A DNA stretch of 6,468 nt, from positions 1-6,468 of the forward strand of contig JBMNUL010000146.1 of NCBI GenBank assembly GCA_050946255.1, written 5' to 3'. The DNA comes from JBMNUL01 sp050946255. Its GTDB lineage: Bacteria > Actinomycetota > Coriobacteriia > Coriobacteriales > CADBOM01. Within the stretch, counting starts at the first letter, position 1. Every line of letters starts with the position of its first letter. Below the pieces are notes generated by a model. The model was not told the origin of the DNA. It made no database searches and was given only the letters and a program-made list of their open reading frames with translations. Shown here piece after piece: positions 1 to 5,804 of this stretch. Position numbers and translations under genes: made by a program.

Positions 1-933
1 GAGAAGGTCGGAGTCTACGCGCGTGTGCAACCCGAGCACAAGACCCGCATCGTCGACGCCTGGAAGAGAAAGGACAAGGTCGTCGCGATGACCGGCGACG
101 GCGTGAACGACGCACCGTCCATCAAGCGCGCCGACATCGGTATCGGCATGGGCATCACCGGCACGGACGTCACCAAAAACGTCGCCGACATGGTGCTCGC
201 GGACGACAACTTCGCGACGATCATCTCCGCCTGCGAGGAGGGCCGCCGCATCTATGACAACATCCGCAAGTGCATCCAGTTCCTGCTTTCCTCCAACCTC
301 GCGGAGGTCATCTCCGTGTTCGTCGCGTCGATGGTCGGCTTCACGATCCTGAAGCCCACGCACCTGCTGTGGGTCAACCTCATCACCGACTCGCTGCCGG
401 CGCTAGCCATGGCGAACGAGAAGGCCGAGCCCGACATCATGAAGCGCAAGCCGCGCGCCGCGTCCGACGGCATCTTCGCGGGCGGCATGGGCGCCGACAC
501 CGCGTTCCAGGGCATCGTGATCTCCATCCTCATCCTCATCAGCTTCTGGATCGGCTTCAAGGCCCAGTACCCCACGAAGGGCCTTGACTTCCTCGTCTCC
601 AACCCCGAGAACAGCGTCGAGGGCATGACTATGGCGTTCCTGACGCTCTCTATGGTCGAGATGTTCCACTCCCTCAACATGCGCAGCATGCGCGGCTCCA
701 TCTTCAAGCTCAAGACGCAGAACATGTGGCTGTGGGGTGCATTCGGCGCGGCCTTCCTCCTGACCCTCGCGGTCATCGAGATCCCCGTGCTCGCCGACGC
801 CTTCGGCTTCGCGGAGCTCGACCTGATGCACTACGGCATCGCCCTGCTCCTCGCGATCTGCATCATCCCGATTGTAGAGGTCGAAAAGGCCGTCATGCGC
901 TCCATCGACAGGCACAAGGCCCAGCGCAAGTAA
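1..933 (+). CDS. Ca2+-transporting P-type ATPase, PMCA/SERCA-like (5'-partial, C-terminal 310 residues)
   Basis: This is the C-terminal third of a type II P-type ATPase, a membrane pump that exports Ca2+ using ATP. The frame is open to the left edge, so the start, actuator domain, DKTGT phosphorylation site and most of the nucleotide-binding domain lie outside the window. Visible (numbering from the first codon here): the end of the P domain with QPEHK (10-14) and the hinge motif TGDGVND (31-37), then six membrane segments, M5-M10. M5 carries SSNLAEV (97-103) and M6 carries WVNLITD (124-130). These match the SERCA Ca2+-ligand positions Asn/Glu in M5 and Asn/Asp in M6. M8 has a Glu (220) in MVEMFHSLN, the position of the third SERCA site-I acidic ligand, so a full Ca2+ site set looks possible. 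Third codon positions are almost all G or C and Arg is mostly CGC, unlike the other genes here. It converges on pyrG with a 63-bp gap. Ca2+ specificity is inferred from residues. Confidence 0.95.
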   Translation, partial: EKVGVYARVQPEHKTRIVDAWKRKDKVVAMTGDGVNDAPSIKRADIGIGMGITGTDVTKNVADMVLADDNFATIISACEEGRRIYDNIRKCIQFLLSSNLAEVISVFVASMVGFTILKPTHLLWVNLITDSLPALAMANEKAEPDIMKRKPRAASDGIFAGGMGADTAFQGIVISILILISFWIGFKAQYPTKGLDFLVSNPENSVEGMTMAFLTLSMVEMFHSLNMRSMRGSIFKLKTQNMWLWGAFGAAFLLTLAVIEIPVLADAFGFAELDLMHYGIALLLAICIIPIVEVEKAVMRSIDRHKAQRK

Positions 934-968
934 ATTTGCGAGCATGGGTTGGGAGCGAAAGCGACCCG

Positions 969-990
969 AAAAAACGAAGCTGCTCTCAGC
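969..990 (-). terminator. Probable pyrG transcription terminator (weak hairpin plus T6)
   Basis: Read on the minus strand just after the pyrG stop, GCTG-AGAG-CAGC forms a short stem, followed by TTCG and a run of six T (974 down to 969). Archaeal termination depends mainly on T-runs, so the T6 tract is the more meaningful part. No comparable T-run is seen on the plus strand for the converging ATPase gene in 934-996. Confidence 0.45.
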
Positions 991-996
991 CTGCGG

Positions 997-2604
997 CTAT
1001 TCACCGTACCTTCTCTTGATGGCCGCGCCGACGAACTCGCGGAAAAGCGGATGGCACCTGGTGGGACGGCTCTTGAACTCCGGATGAGCCTGGGTGGCCA
1101 CGAACCACGGATGGTCTGGGAGCTCGATCATCTCCACAAGACGCTCGTCTGGAGAGAGTCCGGAAATGACCATGCCGGCCTTCTGCAGCACTTCCCGGTA
1201 TGCATTGTTGACCTCGTAGCGGTGCCTGTGCCTCTCGTAGATGATCGGCTCTCCGTATGCCTCTATGGCCTTGGTGCCCTCGATCAGTTTGCATGGATAT
1301 GCACCGAGTCTCATCGTGCCACCCTTGTCCTCGATGTCCTCCTGCTCCGGCATGAGGTCTATGACAGGATATTCCAGCTCGTCATCGAACTCTGCAGAGG
1401 AAGCTCCTTTGAGGCCTGCAACATTCCGGGCAAATTCGACAACCGCAGCTTGAAGACCGAGGCAAATCCCCAAGAACGGGACCTCGTTCTCTCGGGCATA
1501 CTGGATAGCCGCGATCTTCCCCTCGAAAGCGCGGACCCCGAATCCTCCGGGTACCAAGATCCCGTCCATCTTCTCGAGGACTTTCTCGACCCCATCGGAA
1601 ATCAAGGTCTCGCCGTCGATGAGATGCACGTTGACGTTTTTCCCGTGGAAGACACCGGAGTGATATAGCGCCTCATTGACCGAGAGGTAGGCGTCTGGAA
1701 GCGAGACGTACTTTCCAACGACCGCGATGTCGACGTCGCCCTCGCATTTTCGGGCCTTCTCGACGAAAGATTTCCAGGGTTTGAGGTTGATACGCGAGAT
1801 CGGGAGGTCGAGAGTTGCCAGAACCTTGGTATCAAAGTCCTGCTCGTGAATCGAGAGCGGCACCTCGTAGATGGTCGGGGAATCCTGGCATGCGATGACG
1901 TTCTCGGCCTGCACGTCGCAGAACATCGCGATCTTCTCGCGAACCTTGTCCGTGATCTCGTGGTCCGAACGGCAGACGATGAAGTCAGGCTGCACTCCCA
2001 TGGAACGCAATTCCTTGACGGAATGCTGGGTGGGCTTGGTCTTGACCTCGTGGGCAGCCGCGATATAGGGGACGAGCGTGACGTGCACGAAACAAACGTC
2101 GTGAGGCTGCTTCTGCATCTTGAACTGCCTGGCGGCCTCGATGAAGGGCTGGCCCTCGATGTCTCCGATAGTTCCTCCGATCTCGGTGATCACAATATCG
2201 GCATTGGACTGCTCGGCGATTCTGTCGATTCGCTCCTTGATGGCATTGGTGACATGCGGGATGACCTGCACGGTTCCGCCAAGGAAATCTCCACGGCGTT
2301 CTCGTGCGATAAGGGACTGGTAGATGGAGCCCTGCGTGAAATTGGAAGCACGTGTGAGACTTTCATCGATGAAACGCTCGTAATGTCCGATGTCGAGGTC
2401 GCCCTCATGGCCGTCATCTGTCACGAAAACCTCGCCGTGCTGGAACGGGCTCATTGTGCCCGGATCAACGTTGAGATAAGGATCCATCTTCAGCATCGTT
2501 ACCTTGTATCCCCTCGCCTTGAGGAGGTTTCCAAGGGAAGCAGCCGTTATCCCCTTTCCGAGAGAAGACACAACACCGCCAGTGACAAAGATGAATTTAG
2601 CCAT
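997..2604 (-). CDS. pyrG: CTP synthase (glutamine-hydrolysing)
   Basis: Converts UTP to CTP with ATP and glutamine (or ammonia), the last step of de novo pyrimidine nucleotide synthesis, in the cytosol. The 535-residue length is normal for PyrG. The N-terminal synthetase domain (about 1-270) begins MAKFIFVTGGVVSSLGKGI, with the P-loop at about 9-19 and the family sequence EIGGTIGDIEG at 141-151. The class I glutamine amidotransferase domain (about 292-535) has the nucleophile elbow GICLGLQ with Cys381, the oxyanion-region GGFGVR (353-358), and the His507/Glu509 pair in QAHPEF. All catalytic residues are present and I see no frame damage. The start is the ATG at 2604 because the conserved N-terminus begins there. 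The ribosome-binding sequence upstream (GAAGGG) is modest. It is transcribed divergently from the GTPase operon and converges on the ATPase gene. Confidence 0.98.
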   Translation of the reverse strand: MAKFIFVTGGVVSSLGKGITAASLGNLLKARGYKVTMLKMDPYLNVDPGTMSPFQHGEVFVTDDGHEGDLDIGHYERFIDESLTRASNFTQGSIYQSLIARERRGDFLGGTVQVIPHVTNAIKERIDRIAEQSNADIVITEIGGTIGDIEGQPFIEAARQFKMQKQPHDVCFVHVTLVPYIAAAHEVKTKPTQHSVKELRSMGVQPDFIVCRSDHEITDKVREKIAMFCDVQAENVIACQDSPTIYEVPLSIHEQDFDTKVLATLDLPISRINLKPWKSFVEKARKCEGDVDIAVVGKYVSLPDAYLSVNEALYHSGVFHGKNVNVHLIDGETLISDGVEKVLEKMDGILVPGGFGVRAFEGKIAAIQYARENEVPFLGICLGLQAAVVEFARNVAGLKGASSAEFDDELEYPVIDLMPEQEDIEDKGGTMRLGAYPCKLIEGTKAIEAYGEPIIYERHRHRYEVNNAYREVLQKAGMVISGLSPDERLVEMIELPDHPWFVATQAHPEFKSRPTRCHPLFREFVGAAIKRRYGE

Positions 2605-2650
2605 TTCGCAAACCCTTCGCTGATTTTTCGTTTCTCATACACAAATAGAA

Positions 2651-2659
2651 TTTTATATG
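2651..2659 (-). promoter_or_regulatory. TATA box of pyrG
   Basis: On the minus strand this reads CATATAAAA, a good archaeal TATA element. A transcript start 25 or so bases downstream would fall near 2625-2632, leaving a leader of about 25 bases before the pyrG ATG at 2604. Position and orientation fit. No experimental start site is known to me. Confidence 0.6.
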
Positions 2660-2684
2660 CCATTGCAGACAGGTTTTGTTAATC

Positions 2685-2703
2685 CCGTGTTAAATTCACA
2701 CGG
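2685..2703. promoter_or_regulatory. Inverted repeat in the pyrG/GTPase divergent promoter region (candidate operator)
   Basis: CCGTGT (2685-2690) and ACACGG (2698-2703) are perfect inverted arms around a seven-base AT-rich spacer, TAAATTC. The site lies between the two divergent TATA boxes, about 26 bp upstream of that of pyrG and about 63 bp upstream of that of the GTPase operon. Its dyad symmetry fits a dimeric DNA-binding protein, but I recognise no specific regulator. Six-base arms can arise by chance. Confidence 0.3.
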
Positions 2704-2760
2704 CGGACAACGCCCTTGATTAAACAGACAATCCAAGAGACTAGTTGTAATATTGGTTCC

Positions 2761-2773
2761 TAGAATTTATAAA
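2761..2773 (+). promoter_or_regulatory. TATA box with purine-rich BRE for the GTPase / His-rich protein operon
   Basis: TTTATAAA at 2766-2773 is a consensus-quality archaeal TATA box, preceded by TAGAA (2761-2765), which could serve as the BRE bound by TFB. The expected transcript start is about 2795-2800, giving a leader of roughly 45-50 bases that carries GGAGG just before the ATG at 2844. This is the clearest promoter in the window and a main reason for calling the host archaeal. Confidence 0.7.
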
Positions 2774-2843
2774 CGCTTAATGTCATTCCGCAATTTGACG
2801 CACGCACAATTGCCGGGGATGCGAGAGAAGTCGGAGGATAGCA

Positions 2844-3452
2844 ATGAAAGTACTGATACTGGGAGGATTCTTGGGGTCTGGAAAGACGAGCCTTTTGGTC
2901 AAGCTTGCCAAGCACGTCATCGGAGACGACCCCAATGTCCAGGAAGCCAAAGTGGTGATATTGGAGAACGAGATCGGCGAGGTTGGAGTAGACGATGCCA
3001 TCCTGTCCTCCAGCGGATTCGAAGTTGAGAACATGTTCGCAGGGTGCATCTGCTGCTCCATGGCAGGGCAGCTGGTGCCGACGCTAGAGAAGCTGAGGAA
3101 GACATATGACCCAGAGGTGGTCATTGTGGAGGCCACCGGTGTAGCCTGCCCCAAGCAGATCAAGGACACGATCGTCGGCGCAGGGCTGAAAGACGATGTG
3201 AGGATCTGCACGATTGTAGATGCAGCTCGCTGGGACCGCATCAAGCTGGCCCTGGCGAATTTGATCGAGAGCCAGCTCATGGACGCCGACACGATTCTCG
3301 TCAACAAGATCGACCTCGTCGAACCGGAGAAACCAGACCAGGTGATCGAGGAGCTGAAGCAGATCAATCCTGATCCCAAGTTCTTCAAGGTCAGCGCGAT
3401 GGAAAACACCGACGACAGCATCTGGGCATCGGTGCTCGGAGAGGATGAGTAG
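2844..3452 (+). CDS. G3E-family GTPase, COG0523/CobW-P47K type, GTPase domain only
   Basis: A SIMIBI-class GTPase of the group that delivers metals or helps insert metallocofactors (Zn, Co, Ni or cobalamin). The substrate is not identifiable here. Visible: Walker A GFLGSGKTS (8-16), the switch-region ENEIGEVGVD (41-50), the COG0523 hallmark metal-binding motif GCICCSM (67-73) with Cys68, Cys70 and Cys71, Walker B VVIVEATG (92-99), the guanine-specificity NKID (154-157), and a G5-like SA (184-185). The CxCC motif separates it from HypB and UreG. At 202 residues it stops about where the GTPase domain ends. Typical COG0523 proteins are 300-400 residues and continue into a His-rich linker and a CobW_C domain. 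The start is well set: GGAGG (2833-2837) lies six bases before the ATG. The next gene starts two bases after the stop, which implies co-transcription and probably translational coupling. Confidence 0.95.
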   Translation: MKVLILGGFLGSGKTSLLVKLAKHVIGDDPNVQEAKVVILENEIGEVGVDDAILSSSGFEVENMFAGCICCSMAGQLVPTLEKLRKTYDPEVVIVEATGVACPKQIKDTIVGAGLKDDVRICTIVDAARWDRIKLALANLIESQLMDADTILVNKIDLVEPEKPDQVIEELKQINPDPKFFKVSAMENTDDSIWASVLGEDE

Positions 3453-3454
3453 AG

Positions 3455-3961
3455 ATGAGCGAATTCGACGAGCATGACCATGAGCACGAGCATGATCACG
3501 AGCATGACCATGAGCACGAGCATGACCATGAGCACGAGCACGATCACGAGCATCACCACGACCACGAGCATCACCACGACCACGATCATGAGCACGAGCA
3601 CGAAGGCCGCCTCGTGCTTGGGAAATCTGGATTCGTGGACCGCACCACACACGAGGAGGCATCGGTAGTCTCTGCAACCGGCGTGATTCCACTTGAGTTC
3701 GACGATGCCACCGAGAGGATGCACGAGGTGCTGGAAAAGCTCGGAAAATGGGTGAACGACAACGGAGGAATCATCGGCCACATTAAGTGCTCTTTGAAAG
3801 ACGAGCACTTGGTGAGCATGTCAATGACCTTCGATGAAGTCCAGAAGAAGGACATACCCTGCACCAAGATTCCTTTCACATTTGCATCCATAGCCTTCGG
3901 GGTTGCCCCGGAGGATCTGCAGAGGGAGGCCTTCGAGCTCTTGAACCCGATTGTCCTATAA
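3455..3961 (+). CDS. His-rich putative metal-binding partner of the G3E GTPase (possible detached C-terminal domain)
   Basis: A 168-residue soluble protein with no signal peptide or membrane segment. Residues 7-49 hold 24 His in 43 residues, almost strictly alternating with Asp or Glu (HDHEHEHD type). Such tracts bind Zn2+, Ni2+ or Co2+ in bulk and occur in COG0523 proteins, HypB and ZIP/CDF transporters. Residues 51-168 look like one compact domain: strand (VVSATGVIPL, 71-80), helix (83-102), strand (GGIIGHIKCSL, 104-114), strand (LVSMSMTF, 119-126), strand (FTFASIAFGV, 141-150), and helix (152-163). Possible extra ligands are His109, Cys112 and Cys136. The order resembles the alpha/beta CobW_C domain, but this is a by-eye resemblance only. 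The frame is -1 relative to the GTPase. An in-frame TGA at 3446-3448 shows it is translated separately from its own ATG, with purine-rich GGAGAGG (3438-3444) upstream. I do not recognise a named family. Confidence 0.87.
   Translation: MSEFDEHDHEHEHDHEHDHEHEHDHEHEHDHEHHHDHEHHHDHDHEHEHEGRLVLGKSGFVDRTTHEEASVVSATGVIPLEFDDATERMHEVLEKLGKWVNDNGGIIGHIKCSLKDEHLVSMSMTFDEVQKKDIPCTKIPFTFASIAFGVAPEDLQREAFELLNPIVL
3473..3601 (+). repeat. Low-complexity hexamer repeat encoding the His-Asp/Glu tract
   Basis: The DNA is built of GAGCAT, GAGCAC, GACCAT, GACCAC and GATCAC type hexamers, with a visible higher-order period of about 24 bases in its first part. It encodes alternating acidic and His residues. Tracts of this kind are prone to replication slippage in multiples of six bases, so length may vary between strains, but variants stay in frame. 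Confidence 0.9.
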
Positions 3962-3990
3962 GGTTTTCCCAGTTGGTTTCGAAAGAAAAT

Positions 3991-4027
3991 GGAGTGGCCC
4001 GGCATCTTCTAGATACCGGGCCACTCC
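3991..4027. terminator. Strong hairpin between convergent operons, likely bidirectional terminator
   Basis: GGAGTGGCCCGG (3991-4002) and CCGGGCCACTCC (4016-4027) form a perfect 12-bp stem. It extends inward past one C/A mismatch by ATCT/AGAT to a three-base loop (TCT, 4008-4010). The hairpin lies 30 bp after the stop of the His-rich protein gene and about 110 bp after the amt stop on the other strand. On the minus strand it is followed by ATTTTCTTTC, a T-rich stretch. On the plus strand there is no T-run. Termination is the simplest reading. Confidence 0.6.
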
Positions 4028-4138
4028 CTCATATGGCGTTATTCAGGTGGCGTCACTTCGGGCAACTTAATCCCAACTTTGGCCGAGCCCATCAGGCAAT
4101 CACCGGGACAATGCTCCCCAATCTTTCACTGCACACCA
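4028..4138. other. 3' spacer of amt, no gene seen
   Basis: This stretch lies between the hairpin and the amt stop codon. I see no convincing coding region, tRNA or T-rich terminator in it. It is probably the 3' untranslated region of amt. Confidence 0.5.
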
Positions 4139-5449
4139 TCAGTCCAAGCCTCCAAACGCCGGATAACCAGACTCGCCATGAACTGGTGCATCGAGGCCCA
4201 TGCTCTCGATCTGAGAGTCGACCCTCAGCGAGTTGCGGAAGATCTTCTTCGTGAGGAACCCGATGACCGTCACTACAATCGTGACGTACACAACGGTCAC
4301 GAGCACTCCGAGGAACTGCTGCCCGAGAAGCTGGAAGCTGCCAGTGTAGATGAGACCCCCGACTCCCGTCCAAGACAGGTCCGGCCTCGCGAAGATTCCG
4401 ACCAACAGCGCGCCGAGTATTCCTCCGATTCCATGGCACCCGAAAGCGTCGAGCGCATCATCATATCCGAGCTTCCCCTTCAGCTTGGCAATCGAGAAAT
4501 AGCAAACCGGGGATACGAGGAACCCCATGATGATAGCTGCCCATACGTCCACGAACCCGCATCCAGGGGTGATCACGACCAGGCCGGCGACCAAACCGGT
4601 GGAAGCACCGACCAGCGTGACCTTCCCATTTCGTATTCGCTCCACGATTGCCCAGGATATCGTGGCCGCACAACCTGCTACCAAGGTGTTGATGACCGCG
4701 AGACCAGCGTAGCCGTCTGTTGCAAGCGCGGAACCTCCATTGAACCCGAACCATCCAAAGAACAGGAGTCCTGCTCCAAGCATCACGAACGGAACGTTGT
4801 GCGGTCTGTATGTCAGCCTGTTGAATTCCTTTCTCTTTCCCAAGATCAAGCAGAGAATCAGACCCGAGAGACCAGATGATATGTGCACTACTGTTCCCCC
4901 GGCGAAGTCGATTGCGCCGATGGCCGCAGGGTTTCCGATGATTCCCCCGCCCCAGGTCATGTGAGCCATGGGAGCGTAGACTAGGAGCGGCCACAGGACG
5001 ATGATGAAACATACTGCCCCGAACTTGCAGCGTTCTGCAAGGGACCCTGTGACAATCGCCGCTGTTACCATCGCAAACGAAGCCTGGAATGCTACGCTCA
5101 CAACTCCAGGATAGGTACTGGAGACGGCAGCCGCACCGGTGACGGAACCAGATACCTCCTCCACTGCCCATTGCGTGAACATCCTGTCGAATCCACCGAA
5201 GAAGAGGGCCCAGACGTTGGTGAGATTCCCCGCATCATCGAAAGCCGATTCCCCACCATAGGCGATTGAGTCTCCTATCACCACCCATAAGACCCCGGCG
5301 ATTGCCATGGCGATAATCGACATGAGCATTGTGTTTACCACGTTCTTCCTTCTGGACAATCCACCATAGAAGAGCGCCAGCCCGGGGCTCATCAGCACCA
5401 CCATCGCGGTGCAGACAATCATGTAACAGGTTGTTCCGGAGTCAAACAT
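4139..5449 (-). CDS. amt: Ammonium transporter, Amt/MEP/Rh family
   Basis: An integral membrane channel/transporter that brings ammonium into the cell and normally works as a trimer. From the chosen start it has 436 residues with the eleven-helix Amt pattern. Key features in this numbering: SPGLALFYGGLSRRKN (21-36), QASFAMVT (122-129) carrying a gate-region Phe, WGGG (166-169), DFAGGTVVH (181-189) with the structural Asp181 and pore His189, GWFGFNGGS (232-240), FGCHGIGG (336-343) with the second pore His339, and the C-terminal GLDAPVHGE signature (418-426) of the cytosolic tail that responds to GlnK. An upstream in-frame ATG at 5473 would add eight residues (MDWKRGDV). I prefer the ATG at 5449 because GAGGTGA (5454-5460) lies four bases upstream of it and the homologous N-terminus begins there. 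No glnK/PII gene is adjacent in this window, unlike the common amtB-glnK pairing. Confidence 0.97.
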   Translation of the reverse strand: MFDSGTTCYMIVCTAMVVLMSPGLALFYGGLSRRKNVVNTMLMSIIAMAIAGVLWVVIGDSIAYGGESAFDDAGNLTNVWALFFGGFDRMFTQWAVEEVSGSVTGAAAVSSTYPGVVSVAFQASFAMVTAAIVTGSLAERCKFGAVCFIIVLWPLLVYAPMAHMTWGGGIIGNPAAIGAIDFAGGTVVHISSGLSGLILCLILGKRKEFNRLTYRPHNVPFVMLGAGLLFFGWFGFNGGSALATDGYAGLAVINTLVAGCAATISWAIVERIRNGKVTLVGASTGLVAGLVVITPGCGFVDVWAAIIMGFLVSPVCYFSIAKLKGKLGYDDALDAFGCHGIGGILGALLVGIFARPDLSWTGVGGLIYTGSFQLLGQQFLGVLVTVVYVTIVVTVIGFLTKKIFRNSLRVDSQIESMGLDAPVHGESGYPAFGGLD

Positions 5450-5453
5450 GACG

Positions 5454-5460
5454 TCACCTC
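5454..5460 (-). promoter_or_regulatory. Shine-Dalgarno sequence that decides the amt start
   Basis: Minus-strand GAGGTGA matches the archaeal 16S anti-SD core (GGTGA) and sits four bases before the ATG at 5449. It lies inside the alternative longer reading frame that starts at 5473. That frame has no comparable site upstream (only ACAGGG). Confidence 0.6.
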
Positions 5461-5512
5461 GCTTCCAATCCATACCCTGTTGTCACGTTTCGATTACCGC
5501 ACGCGACCCAAA

Positions 5513-5520
5513 GGGTTAAA
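5513..5520 (-). promoter_or_regulatory. Candidate TATA box of amt
   Basis: On the minus strand CTTTAACC is the most TATA-like element upstream of amt. It would place a transcript start near 5490, about 40 bases before the preferred ATG. The match is only partial. A tandem heptamer CCAAATT-CCAAATT (5531-5544, plus strand) lies just upstream and could be a regulator contact or chance. Confidence 0.35.
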
Positions 5521-5762
5521 GTTCAATGGTCCAAATTCCAAATTGCGATCAGCAGGCCTGAGCCGATGCTCTGAGCGGTGCCCTCGGAGCCCAAGCCGGA
5601 TGACCATGTGGCTCTCCCTCTCCCTCGTCGTCTTCTGGGACATCCATTTCCGGGGTGTCGACTCCAGGAACCTTCGTCTCGAAAGGAGGGCGCGGAAGCC
5701 AAGAGGAATCTCCTTCGCGATCCTTGTCTTCCCCATCAGCCTCCGAGTGGAAGACCCGAGGG

Positions 5763-5770
5763 TTTATCAT
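5763..5770 (+). promoter_or_regulatory. Candidate TATA box of the HTH-cupin regulator gene
   Basis: TTTATCAT lies about 35-42 bp upstream of the ATG at 5805. A start 25 or so bases downstream would leave a leader of only about 10-15 bases, which includes the purine-rich GAGAGGGG. It matches the archaeal consensus only moderately. Confidence 0.4.
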
Positions 5771-5804
5771 GTCTAAGAACGACACATGAGAGGGGAAACT
5801 CGCA

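Larger units (their letters stand above)
5450..5804. other. 355-bp divergent intergenic region between amt and the HTH-cupin gene
   Basis: It holds the amt upstream signals at its left end and the regulator's promoter at its right end. The middle (about 5550-5760) has no recognisable RNA gene. A minus-strand frame from ATG 5770 to the stop at 5549-5551 could encode a 73-residue acidic, Pro-rich peptide (for example ETKVPGVDTPEMDVPEDDEG). It has no ribosome-binding site, I recognise no family, and overlapping plus-strand frames are also open. I therefore do not call it a gene. Confidence 0.5.

Noticed and set aside
949..2682. Plus-strand open frames 949-1668 and 1846-2682
   Set aside because: Both lie opposite pyrG, which has all CTP synthase catalytic motifs. 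Their translations show no family features.
3438..3457. Programmed -1 frameshift joining the GTPase and the His-rich protein
   Set aside because: The second frame has a TGA at 3446-3448, there is no slippery heptamer before the TAG at 3450, and the second gene has its own ATG with purine-rich upstream sequence.
2783..3808. Long minus-strand open frame with Leu/Val/Met repeats opposite the GTPase and His-rich genes
   Set aside because: The hydrophobic repeat is simply the antisense reading of the GAGCAC/GACCAT tract. The plus-strand genes have clear motifs, promoter and ribosome-binding sites.
5450..5550. NrpR-type nitrogen operator (GGAA-N6-TTCC or GGTA-N6-TACC) upstream of amt
   Set aside because: I found near matches only (for example GGTCCAAATTCC) and no site with the required half-sites and spacing.
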